NCBI RefSeq assembly: GCF_012273895.1
Contig: NC_052109.1
Location: 7,330,432 to 7,394,431, forward strand
Direction of reading: 5' to 3'
DNA length: 64,000 nt
Origin: Zerene cesonia
Taxonomy: Eukaryota > Arthropoda > Insecta > Lepidoptera > Pieridae
In this document: in pieces, positions 1 through 10,319 of the stretch
How positions within the stretch are numbered: the stretch's first letter is position 1
Layout: each line of letters starts with the position of its first letter
Position numbers and translations under genes: made by a program
Notes under the pieces: generated by a model
What the model saw: the letters and a program-made list of their open reading frames with translations, nothing else
The model's database searches: none
What the model was told of the DNA's origin: nothing

Positions 1-70
1 ACTTTTGCGGTGGTAGTAAGTACTACATCAGGCGACCCACCAGCTCCATTGCCGCCATAAAAAAAATATA
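1..70 (+). repeat. Poly(A) SINE tail
   Basis: GCGGTGGTAGTAAGTACTAC, then CAGGCGACCCACCAGCTCCA and an A-run; the 3' tail of the poly(A) SINE, cut by the window edge. Confidence 0.7.
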
Positions 71-166
71 AGATTGATCCAAACATAAACCTTATGACCT
101 TGCCGATAAGTTTCAAACTCCAAAGTAAATATTTTATTTATTTAACCCTAAATTGTATTTCAACAG

Positions 167-314
167 GTTCATAAAACGGCAGAACATTCTGGAGGAAGCG
201 TTAGACGAACTAACGAACCTCGTGAAGCAGAGCAGCCAGAGCAGATCACCAGAAGAAATCATTTTATACGCTCTGTACTCTATACCAGACTCATTGTGTC
301 GATTGATCACTTGA
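167..314 (+). CDS. C-terminal exon of an unidentified gene
   Basis: A pyrimidine-rich acceptor (ttgtatttcaacag) is followed by one base and 48 open codons to TGA at 312-314. The product starts FIKRQNILEEALDELTNLVK, continues QSSQSRSPEEIILYALYSIP and ends DSLCRLIT. The start is charged and probably helical. I do not recognise the family. The rest of the gene would lie left of position 1. It converges on the minus-strand exon at 3.1-3.3 kb. The composition is more coding-like than its AT-rich surroundings. Confidence 0.55.
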
Positions 315-819
315 TATATATTTAAAGAATCTTATAACTAAAGTAAAATTGCAAACCCGCCACTGTTTAGAACATAAGAACACATGGGCCGAATTTCATG
401 TATTTTAAATAGTTGAGAAGTTTCCTGCTGGATTTGAATTTGAATTAGAAAAAAAAGTTAAACTCTCAAAAAGAAAATACAAAATACACATTGCCGACGT
501 TTCTGACATGATTATTGCCTTATCAACTTTTTAATTTTGAAAAATAACAACAGCATAAACTGAGTGTGTACTTACATGCCCAATTGAAATGGCCTGTTCG
601 TTGCTATAAGCCGGCAGGGTAAACAGCAGTGACTAACGTCTATCCAAAGATGATATCTTTTCTGTGATGTTACAGCTTATAACGAATTATAACATATAAA
701 ATAGGAGAAAGAAGAAAGAAAAAGCTCTTTCTTGATGACTTCACCCTGATCGAGTCTCATAACATAAGCATGTTCAGAAATATTTCCTTAATTATAACAG
801 GTGCTATAACCATATGTAT

Positions 820-1005
820 TTAAAACAAAAAATGTTGTTCCGACAAACTATCCTTGTAAGTCTGAGAAATTGTTTGTGTATTCGAAAACGATTTTCTCAG
901 GAACTACTGGGTCCAAGTTGAAAAATTCTCTAGATATTCCATGTTTGGAGGAAGGCATAGGCTATATAATATGTTCAAGTGGGTCAAGCTATGGGGCACA
1001 GCTTG
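820..1005 (+). repeat. Helitron-like 'CTAATCTC' type, degraded
   Basis: CGATTTTCTCAGGAACTACT, GGGTCCAAGTTGAAAAATTC and GGAGGAAGGCATAGGCTATA match the body of the 18393 element. No intact ends. Confidence 0.45.
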
Positions 1006-1052
1006 TATAATAAAAATGTGTATTGAGTTATATTCCCTCATTTTATTGTGTA

Positions 1053-1237
1053 CTAGCTGTAAACCGTGGCGTCACTCGCGTGGTACCTGGGTAAATATTA
1101 GCCTATGATAATCCCGACTATAATCTATCTCTGTACCAAATTTCATATTCATAAACGATGAGATTTTTTCGCGTTTAAGTTTAATAAATAGCCATACATC
1201 CCTCCATACTTGCAAACTTTCACGTTAATAATAATAT
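1053..1237 (-). repeat. Helitron-like repeat
   Basis: CTAGCTGTAAACCGTGGCGT, CTCTGTACCAAATTTCATAT, CTTTCACGTTAATAATAATA; minus orientation with CTAG at its left edge. Confidence 0.5.
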
Positions 1238-3092
1238 TATGTATTACGATCATATTGTCTTTCTTCTTAGATCCAGAAGATCCTATATTCTTTCATAAAA
1301 GAACAATAATTTTAATTAATAGTTAATTGATTGGTTTGTATTTAATTCAAGAAAACTTACACTAAATATAAGATACATAAAAATAGATAACAATTTTTAT
1401 TATGGAAATTAGTAAAATAAGCCAGTATTACAACGTGCCTATAACTATAAATAATTCTAAATTTATGATTAATTATTAATTCATTCATTATTTTGTCTTA
1501 ATTAGAATAAATTCATACTTTATAATATATTTAGGATATACTTCGAAACTACAATTTCTTTTCTTTTTATTTTAAGAAGCCAATTATCGAATAAAAGTTT
1601 TGAACCTTAATTTATTTAAAAACTTAGGTTAAAATAATTAAAATAGGCGTATTTTATTTGCTGTATCAATTCCTTAAGACTCGATTGACCCACTTTAAAC
1701 GGACAGATTTAACTCAAACTCTATTATTACGGATCGGTGACAATACAATAATTTCATAAGTATCTTATTATACTGATTAAGATGAATATTTAGGATTATA
1801 TTGTTTTCTTACGTATAAGAGGTTGTTTAGTTGGTTCTATCGTTAAAGCATGTTTTTTATTTATATATTTTTTCAACCATATATACTTATTCAATAGATT
1901 TAATAGATATTCGGTGTCATACATAATTATCCAACAGATGGGGTTGATTTAAATAATAGAATTTTTTTCAGACATATTTGTATGGATAAAATAGGAAAAT
2001 ATGATGTATGTATAATTTTCTAGTCTATCAACATTAACCTCCGGAATATGGTTCACGCCACTAACCACAGATTTTTTTTTTACTTTTATAGTAAATCTAC
2101 AAATAATAAGGACTTACAGGAATGTTCTAATGATAAAGTTAAATAATTTTAAATTTATCTGTTGATGTAATATTGTTACTTTATATGGATGAATTAAATG
2201 CCATATTTATGTTACAAACTGTTTTATTTCAATATGTATTATTTATGTCCTAGAATAGTTTAAAAAGTTTTTCAATTGAAATCCTTTCTAGAGATTATCG
2301 ATTAAAGCCTAAACACGACGTGTGATTGACCAAGATACTATATAAACTTATGTTAAGTTGGTACTACTATCAATGATATAGTAATACTAGCTTTTTGCCC
2401 GCGATTTCGCCCGTTGTTATGAGATGATTCACTGAGGTAAAATGCCACTCTAGTCCTAACCATCTCCAGACATAAAAATGATGTGATATGATCGCTATGT
2501 TGCAAAGTGAAAGACAAATAAACACAATTTAGCAATTATAATATCTTTGAATTTATTATTTCTTAAAAACTAAACCGTCTTTCGTGTATCTTTTAGTAAT
2601 TTCGTTTTATTTATTTATTGAATCAGACTTCTTAAAGAAGCAGTTTGAATCGTCATAATACAGTTTTAACATCTACGACTGGTTCGTATAGCAATGAAAC
2701 TACATAAAAAAGGGAAGGTACAGTTAGTCTGCCTCTTATAATGTCGCTCTCCAAATAATGTGGTTTCTTAAATAAATATAGTACATTATAATACCAACAT
2801 ATAAACTATTCCTATTTCCTACTAATATAAATTTAGATATATAAATATAATAGAAAAAGTATACTTCTTCCGTTTTCATACCAAAATGTCTGATTTGAAT
2901 TTAGTCAAATTTATAAACATATGAATTTTTAAACAGACAGAAAGTTCATATGGGGATTTAATACTGAAGCCATAATTGAAAACCTGGTAGGCAATGTTTA
3001 CAACAAAATTGTTAAAACAATAAAGATAATTTGTAAAAAATGAAAATATGCAACGAAGCTGTAAGTCGTCCTTATTTTTTTTTAATCTAAGT

Positions 3093-3312
3093 CTATTGCA
3101 AAGTCCTGGACAGAAGCGGCGCAAACGTCAAATGAACGGGAGGCACTGTGGGTAGTTTACCGGTTATAGAGCAGGCACTGGTCATCAGAATGCACACCAC
3201 AACAGACAGAAACATGGCCATAGTCGCCCAGAACATTACGATTATAAAGTACTGAGCGCGTCTCCAAGGGGGCTGGTCCTGCGTCCTTCGCACTTCTTCA
3301 ATCGAGAGCGGT
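3093..3312 (-). CDS. Transmembrane exon, possibly SLC3A (CD98hc/rBAT) heavy chain
   Basis: Acceptor tgtttgttccag; the first base completes a codon, then PLSIEEVRRTQDQPPWRRAQ, YFIIVMFWATMAMFLSVVVC and ILMTSACSITG. The layout (S.EE....P.W.R followed by a membrane helix with FW....AMFL) resembles the cytosolic-juxtamembrane and single helix of SLC3A heavy chains, which chaperone amino-acid transporters. A donor-like GTAAAC at 3160 would end the exon at 3161; without splicing it reads on 22 codons to TAG at 3093-3095. No glucosidase-like ectodomain exon was seen between 316 and 3090. Could also be another single-pass membrane protein. Confidence 0.5.
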
Positions 3313-3333
3313 CTGGAACAAACAACTTAATGT

Positions 3334-3648
3334 ATCATCATCATCGTCATCAGCCCATATATGTTCCCACTGCTGGGACACAGGCATCCTATGAGGGTCC
3401 AGGCTATAATCCACCACGCTGGCCAAGTGCGGGTTGGCAGATGTCGCATGTCGTTGAACTTTTGATTCTCGGACATTTTGTTTGCTTATGATGTTTTCCT
3501 TCACCGTTTTGAGCAGTGGTAATGTTGCGCATAACACATGCGCAGATGAATTTGAAAAATCAATTTATTTCCTGCACGCTCGCCTGGTCTCGAAGCCCGA
3601 CATGTCGATTTTAAATCCGAGGTCCTCGTAACTGAGCATCCACTGCAT
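3334..3648 (-). mobile_element. (GATGAT)n-tailed SINE, near full-length
   Basis: In minus orientation: an A-box-like CTCAGTTACGAGGACC, GGGCTTCGAGACCAGGCGAG, GCGTGCAGGAAATAAATTGA, AAACGGTGAAGGAAAACATC, CCAACCCGCACTTGGCCAGC, CCCAGCAGTGGGAACATATA, ending in GAT repeats. This is the layout of lepidopteran tRNA-derived SINEs (Metulj-like). It begins 22 bases outside the SLC3A-like exon. Confidence 0.8.
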
Positions 3649-3859
3649 TACTTAATTTATGTACGAATTATATTACTTAATGTTCCAACATCAGGTCAAT
3701 ATGATTCGAAATGTTCCAATTCAATTAATGTTATAGCTACAAACGTGCATGATTTGATGAATCCAACTATATTGAAACATATTGAATGTGTTAGGTACTT
3801 CGCTTCGCATATTAGATTTTTAAGCTTTTTCATTTCAAATTTTCCTGCATTTTTTAATA

Positions 3860-4071
3860 AACACTAATATTATTGTAAATGTGAACGTTTGTTTGTTTGG
3901 ATGTTTGTCCGTCAATCACGCTGCCGCTACTTAAGGGATTTTGATGAAATTAGGTATACAGAAAGGGTATGAGCTAACTTGGGTAATAGGATACTTTTTA
4001 TCCCATTTAAACGCTCCCTTGGGATAAAACAGGAATCTCGTTATTCGGGCGAAGCCAGGACAATTGTCTAG
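3860..4071 (+). mobile_element. Helitron-like element, third body type
   Basis: CACTAATATTATTGTAAATG, TCAATCACGCTGCCGCTACT, TTTTGATGAAATTAGGTATA, CTTGGGATAAAACAGGAATC, ending GGACAATTGTCTAG|T. A reverse relative, also diverged, lies at 21045-21260. Confidence 0.6.
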
Positions 4072-4942
4072 TAGATACATATAATACATATTTATACAAA
4101 TTTAAGGTGTTGCATCAGCAAAAGGGAAAAAAATAAGCGAAATGATTTTATTTATTTAAAAACTGTCCTTTATAACTGTTTGAAATTGTGCATCTCAAAA
4201 ATGCAACCCGTTTCGTTAAAGGTCATCGTACTGCTATTTTCGAAAGGGCAAATCTTTTAATGTGAATTTAAAAGTTGGCATTTGGCATTAATATTTATCT
4301 AAGTGAATTAATAATTATTATTATGTCTGGTTTGTATATTATCATTTTGGTATGAAGTTAATATTAGAGTATTGAATGAAATATCTATTATTAAATTACA
4401 TTTTATAAAACGAATTCAATTTGTATAATTGGCAATTGCTAATATTATAAAAAGAATATTTACAGAAATTAAGGTAAATTCCACATCACGAAATTATATA
4501 TTTCTTACATTTCTACCAATCTATTATAAAAAAGCTACCTTATTATGTACCCTCTAAAACAAACAAATGCTTTACCTTGCATATCTCCTCCGCGCTTCAT
4601 ATAACAGAGGCAGTCTTTCAGCATCCATTATTGATAAAGAATAAAATGATTGTTTACTTTCAAAGAGTCCAATATGTTCATCTCACGTAGGGTGACTGAC
4701 TCGACCCTAAGATAACTTCAAAACTATACTTATACAATGTAGCATTATCTATAAATAAATTGTAAATATACTTAATGCAAGCTATACCTACTCCGGTTTC
4801 TGCGATCCAACTGATATAAGAAATGCAATTCCTACCTACCTACTGACCTACAAATTTCGTGCAACACGATCAACCAAAAAGATCGCATAATTGCAAATGA
4901 AAGTACGTTAGTATAGAGTCAAGCAAGCCTCGTTTTAAATTT

Positions 4943-5215
4943 GGTCAGCTGTCATAGGTACCACATCCCCACGGGAGATCGGCATGGAATCGTACCTAGC
5001 ATGCATATGCGAATGCTGGGTTTCGTACGATGAATGAAAGAGGGGACCCAGTGCTATATACCCTTCCAAATCAATTGCTTAATTCTCGTCGTAAATCCTC
5101 TCTTATGTTTTAAGAGGTACGTATTTGCAAAAGGCACTACCTTCGCGGGCAGTCTCTTACCATCAGGCGATATACCAACTCTATGGCTGCTGTGATATAA
5201 ATAAATAATAAAATG
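4943..5215 (+). mobile_element. Poly(A) SINE, old diverged copy
   Basis: Keeps the order of landmarks with many changes: ACCACATCCCCACGGGAGAT, TTTCGTACGATGAATGAAAG, a pyrimidine stretch, CTTACCATCAGGCGATATAC and an A-rich tail. Confidence 0.6.
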
Positions 5216-5814
5216 TTATTATATAATAAAGAAGAAGAAGAAAAGAAGCGTCTATTCAAAAATAATACGTCGATTATTAAAAAAAATCGACGTTGTGATT
5301 TGATACCCTGAACTAGGCCAACTGCATTAAGGTAAAAATCTTCATATTTTAGGGTGCCTGTTTCCCCTTGAGGACAAAATATAAATTGATGCGTTTTGAC
5401 ATTGCGAAATAATAATTAGAGAATGGATTGTCAAGGCATTGAGGGAATATTTTATCGATTATTGTTGTCCATATAATCACGTATGTGCCATAATTATAGA
5501 ATCTAGAGTCTAGACTCAAGACCTTTTAATTTATTTATAAACAGATAAACTTATGAACAACATATGTATGACACAGGCCATAATCTCACGCCCGATATGA
5601 GTCATCGCCTACCTGATTGGTTTTGATTGCAAACATGTGCAATTACTGGCAGAAGGATCGAATGTTATATTGCCTTCTTTCGGTATCCAGAAGTGAAATA
5701 AAAAAAAACGATCCGCTTTCACCGCTTATCTGATTTGACATCTGAAGTTACAGTTGAGCTAAGGAATAAGTATAGGAAACTGTGAAACTGACCCTAAAAG
5801 GTATAATTTTCGTC

Positions 5815-5965
5815 TTACCCTTCCCAGTCCATTCCTTCTTTCCCTTACCTCTTAAAAGCGGGTAGCACATCCCCAGATGCACTACCTCTGCGAATATTCA
5901 TGGGCGATGGTCACTTACCATCAGGCGAACCACCAGTTCGGTTACCCGTATATATACATAAAATA
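5815..5965 (+). repeat. Poly(A) SINE, 3' half
   Basis: TACCCTTCCCAGTCCATTCC, then ATTCATGGGCGATGGTCACT and ACCATCAGGCGAACCACCAG with an A-rich end; matches the 3' half of the SINE at 26561. Confidence 0.65.
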
Positions 5966-6328
5966 AACTAAAAACAAATAAAACTTAGAATAAATAATTC
6001 ACAATTAGATTCGACTCGTAACAAACGACGCAATTAGGGAAGTTCTCAAGTATTTATTTGGTAAATGCTCCCTAAATGGTTTGACGAAACGAGGTAGTAA
6101 ATTATAGGATTTATTGCAGGTGTTATACTGATTTGTGGAAGTTCATTTGAGTTAGTTAATGTTAAAACCTAATTAATTAGACTTATAAAACTTGGCAGAT
6201 GAAAATGTCAATTTAGTCCGCTGTTACCATGGATGAGAGACTACTTACATGGTCATGCTTTGTGGTCACGATATCTCCGAAATATCTATGAAAGGACTAT
6301 GTCAGTACCACATACACATATGTATATA

Positions 6329-6490
6329 CTAGCTGCGCCTCGCAGTTTCACCTGCGTAAGTCTATATGCTATTCCAGTTGTCCAGTTATCTACGTATGAT
6401 ATTTCATTGCAATCGGTTTAGCTTTTGCATGTAAGAGTAAGGAACATACACACAGACTCACAAACATTCGCATTTATAATATTAGTAGTA
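6329..6490 (-). mobile_element. Non-autonomous Helitron, canonical family, diverged
   Basis: CTAG at the left edge, hairpin region CTGCGCCTCGCAGTTTCACC, TTCCAGTTGTCCAGTTATCT, TTTCATTGCAATCGGTTTAG and CGCATTTATAATATTAGTAG. No coding sequence; the open frame across it is an artefact. Confidence 0.75.
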
Positions 6491-7650
6491 TTAATATAAT
6501 TTTCAATGCAATGAAGAATTTTGGAAAAAAATATTTTAAAAATTTAATCCGACTTTAAATTAACAGAACTAGCCCAATTTTTAATGGGACCACACGAGAG
6601 GCAGCAGCTTTCAAATAAAAAAAAGAATCAAAGAAAGAAAGATAAAGATTTCCAGCCTTAGATCTCACTCTCTGCCCTTCTAAGTATCTTCACGAAGAAA
6701 AATCATTCCCAAAATGCTACGTTGCGACGTGAAAGAAAGTTAAACACACTCTCGCATTTATAATAATAAGTGCTAGGAAGATTAGTAGATCGAGGCTGGA
6801 ATACTAATCCTAATATAGTCCTATGTAAACCTAATTATATAGAGTAAAAACCAGAATGAATTATTAAATGATATTTCCATTATATTGAAAAGGAATGTCT
6901 TATTAGGCAGTTTTACTTTCTAAAAAGTTTTATCAATTTTTATTACAGTATATAGCAGTAAAGTAATAAAGTATATATATTTTTTCTTCATAATTTAGCA
7001 TTCGAATATGTTTTCTTTAATAAAACAGGGTACAATTAAAGCGTCCTGGGCCTAAGTCAAAACAGACGAAACCAGTGTGAATGACTAGTATATTATGACC
7101 TTGTTATACTCCCAAGGGTGCTCCAGGCTCCAGTTCTATATCTCTGCAGGTGACAGTTTTATTCCGTCACTAATAGATGTTAATGGTTTTTGTTTGAGCG
7201 AGTTCATTAAGCCTCTATCAACATTACGTGAGCTTGACGAGAAAATGGCGAAATTATTTATATTAAGCGCTCAGAGAATTTATTGAAGCGTGACTTCTGA
7301 ATACTGGGAAAACGCTTGTATTTTGTTCGTTAATAAAATTTACGCGTGCAATTTATGACATATGAAGAGATGAGAAAGCAATGATGCGATCTGAACATTG
7401 ATTAATTTATAATAACGAAATGGACGGGTTTTTTATACAGTATAACAAACGTAAACAAAACATGTTTAGAACGTGTCATGGCTTATTTCTTTAGCACAAC
7501 GCGTCGTGGTCGAATATACACGAATTTCGCTATGTGGTAATTATTGTAATTAGAGTCATATCAGGATTCGCGGCACGGCCATGTTACTGTGACCACAACG
7601 CGATGTGATTTTGCTGTTTATTCACAAAATTTGCATTTTTGTTCTTCCAG

Positions 7651-7713
7651 CACCATCATCTTCATCTCATGTTCCCGCTGCTAGGACATAGGCCTACTCA
7701 CCACTGAGCCATC
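7651..7713 (-). repeat. (GATGAT)n-tailed SINE, degraded
   Basis: ATCATCTTCATCTCATGTTC, CCGCTGCTAGGACATAGGCC, then an A-box-like CACTGAGCCATCAC; tail and head joined with the middle deleted, as in the copy at 14115. Confidence 0.5.
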
Positions 7714-7874
7714 ACTGTCTTTTTAGAAAGTGCTTCGAGCATAGCATATTTTATAATGACATAAATTTTTAAGGGACACTAGGTACGAATAATCACACAT
7801 TTAAATATGTTTGTCCTAAAGAACCCAACCATTTCAACTAGCTTTTAATTAATTCTTATTACTGCTAATCCTAC

Positions 7875-8067
7875 TCCTACTAATTATAAATGCGAAAGTT
7901 TGTAAGGATGTGTGTGTTTGTTGCTCTTTCACGCGAAAACTACTGAACCTATTGCAATAATATTTGGTACGTAGACAACTGGAAAACTGGAATAATATAT
8001 AGGCAACTTTTTACCCCGATATTCCTATGGCATACGGTCTTACGCGGGTGAAACCGCGGGGCTCGTT
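7875..8067 (+). mobile_element. Non-autonomous Helitron, canonical family
   Basis: TCCTACTAATTATAAATGCG, GTTGCTCTTTCACGCGAAAA, CAACTTTTTACCCCGATATT and GCGGGTGAAACCGCGGGGCT. The final CTAG is mutated (CTCGTT). Confidence 0.75.
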
Positions 8068-8395
8068 AATAATAATTATAACCGAAACTTGTCAATTATA
8101 AGTTACTCACAAATTAGTAAATTTGGTTTAAATGAGAGAGGTATGTAAGAGCAGAAGAAATAAATTTATATCTAAGTACAGATCTTACAATTTAAAGCAA
8201 TGTTTCAAATGTTAAACCCTTCTAATCCTATTAATTAAACAAACTTTCCTAATTATAATGAGAAAGTTTGTCAGAACTGTGGATGTAATATTATACAACT
8301 TTATTTATGAAAACAAGGCTATGAAGGGATACAAATGTGGTATAAATGTAATTAAAATTGCTTTTGGCATAATAATCTGCCTTCAATCTTAATAT

Positions 8396-8548
8396 TTATA
8401 TAAATGAAACTCTATTCCCCTTGGTCACGGCATCACGTGTGAACGGCTGGACCGATTTTTAAAATTCTTTCACCATTAGAAAGCTGCAACTACACTGAGT
8501 GACATAGGCTATATATGTATCACGGGTGAAACCGGGGCGAACATCTAG
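8396..8548 (+). repeat. Helitron-like repeat
   Basis: ATCACGTGTGAACGGCTGGA, CCGATTTTTAAAATTCTTTC and CACGGGTGAAACCGGGGCGA ending ACATCTAG|T. Confidence 0.5.
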
Positions 8549-8595
8549 TAATAATAATATTCCATAGATTACAAGTACCTATTCGGCAAGTTATC

Positions 8596-8786
8596 ACTAC
8601 ATAGTACAAAGCAAAGTCGTTTCCCGCGTCTGTCCCTATGTATGTATGTATGTATAGATCTTTTAAACTACACAACGGATTTTGATGGTTTTTTTTAATA
8701 GATAGAGTGATTCAAGAAGAAGGCTTATATGTATACCTTGTAATTTTATAACTTCTCCGAATGTAACGCATGCGGGCGAAAGCTAG
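8596..8786 (+). repeat. Helitron-like repeat, 'TAGATAGAG' body type
   Basis: CAAAGTCGTTTCCCGCGTCT, a TATG microsatellite, CAACGGATTTTGATGGTTTT, AATAGATAGAGTGATTCAAG and GCGGGCGAAAGCTAG|T. Relatives at 10350-10480, 26225-26365 and 28511-28689. Confidence 0.55.
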
Positions 8787-9267
8787 TTGATAATAATTTC
8801 TATTTTTAATCGACTTCTAAAGGAAGAGGTTAACATATCGAATGTATTTATTTTATTTCTCTATTAATTTTCACTACTTTTGCGAAGCTATAGTATCTAA
8901 TAATCACATCTAATATTCATATATTTTTTTTGATTATTTTATTTTTGAGGAAAAAGATTAGGAAATCTTTTACGTACAGGTACAGGTGAGGTACAGTTAG
9001 GGACCTGTGTTAATACAATTCTCAAATCTCTAAATGAGAAACACGTGACACTCGTAGGTAGCTAGTCATTTATATTCCACTTGATTCCTGTTTTGGGAAA
9101 CATGCCACGTCTTATACCTGCAGCCTAAAATATATTAGAAACATCTTATTTAGTGTCGGGTTCAGCTTAATTTATTTTGGGTTTCTCATTTTTTATACGG
9201 AACGTATTCATAATATGATGTGTGTTAGATACTAACATACTTGTACTATTTTTATTTATATGTTAGA

Positions 9268-9497
9268 CTAGCTTTTCGCCCGCGACTTCGCCCGCCTATA
9301 ATTCGCTTATATCGCGCGACATGGTAAGGAGTATTTTCTTCGCATTAAAAAGTATGATTTGTTATTTCCCACGTTTAGCTCCATCTTCATACCAAATTTT
9401 ATCAAAATCGGTTCAATGGTTTAGGCGTGAAAGCCTAACAGACAGACAGACAGACAGACAGACAGAGTTACTTTCGCATGTATAATATTAGTAGGGA
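9268..9497 (-). mobile_element. Helitron-like element, (GACA)n family, complete
   Basis: In element sense A|TCCCTACTAATATTATACA ... GCGGGCGAAGTCGCGGGCGA ... AAGCTAG|T. It contains ATCAAAATCGGTTCAATGGT and a (GACA)7 microsatellite at 9439-9466. Same terminal logic as the canonical family but a different body. A partial relative is at 37405-37600. Confidence 0.78.
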
Positions 9498-9537
9498 TTA
9501 TAAATGTTGAAGTTATACAGTAATAATGCCTTATTAC

Positions 9538-9571
9538 CAATTCGTGCCGAAGCGTGCTCGACTCCCACAAT
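9538..9571 (-). repeat. Isolated head end of the poly(A) SINE
   Basis: CAATTCGTGCCGAAGCGTGC then TCGACTCCCACAAT: only the outermost 34 bases of the SINE head, with no body or tail. Confidence 0.6.
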
Positions 9572-10109
9572 AAAATATAATGTTGAAAGAATTTTTGAAA
9601 GCGGTCTAGTTTTCGAGTTTATCCATTACAAATAAAAACACAAATTTTTCCTCCTTATAATATTAGTGTGGACTAATTCCAAAAATTTTAACGAAAAAAT
9701 AGGCATTAATTAATATACTTGATAACGCAAAAATTTATATAGTTATAAGAAACCAAACAACAAACTTCCCCAGGGCTACATTATTAACATGTTTATATGT
9801 TAGGATGAGCCCGATTAGGAGTTTAACTTCCCAGCCACAAAAACATTATGAACTTCAAGTTAACCTAGATTCAACAGATGTAAAACCAACATACACCTTT
9901 CCCCTTGTTATGTTTACGCAAAAGGGGCTTTGGATTTAAACAACTGAAGAATTTAGAATAAATACCGATGATAACAACCATTCACTGAGAAATAATATAT
10001 ACCTCTCTAAAAGGTTGAGATATTCTCAAAATCTACGTGAGTTGAGTTCACGTACCCAATAAAAAACAAACTCACAAATACTATTTGCTTCTGTTTACAG
10101 TACTAATGA

Positions 10110-10304
10110 CTGACCGCCTCCTTGGTACAGTGGTTAACGCGTGAGCTTAGAACCGAGGGGTCCTGGGTTCGATTCCCGGTGGGGACGCACAAAAAAAAAA
10201 TGTCTCACTGATCGATTTTCTTTTGTCCATAAAGAAAATCGATCAGTGAAACAGATGTATATCATCTGCCCCATACCCCACTAGGGGACACGGGACTTCA
10301 CTAC
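10110..10304 (+). mobile_element. tRNA-headed SINE with flanking target duplication
   Basis: The head has an A-box-like TTGGTACAGTGGTTAACGCG and a B box GGTTCGATTCC, then an A-run. The body carries a perfect 16-bp inverted repeat (10205-10220 with 10234-10249, 13-base loop) and ends with CATCTGCCCCATACCCC and ACTTCACTAC. Imperfect 14-bp direct repeats (TACAGTACTAATGA at 10096, TACAGTATTAAGGA at 10305) mark the insertion. Non-autonomous; needs LINE enzymes. Confidence 0.85.
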
Positions 10305-10319
10305 TACAGTATTAAGGAA

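Larger units (their letters stand above)
316..3092. other. Intergenic AT-rich DNA
   Basis: Between the plus-strand terminal exon and the minus-strand SLC3A-like exon. Apart from the Helitron relics at 820-1237 there are only AT-rich, stop-dense sequences. No ectodomain exon for the minus-strand gene was seen. Confidence 0.6.

Noticed and set aside
6233..6421. Frame ending in a STYDISLQSV-like peptide, recurring at 61220-61480 and elsewhere
   Set aside because: The shared peptide is translated Helitron sequence (GTCCAGCTGTCTACGTACCA), not a protein family.
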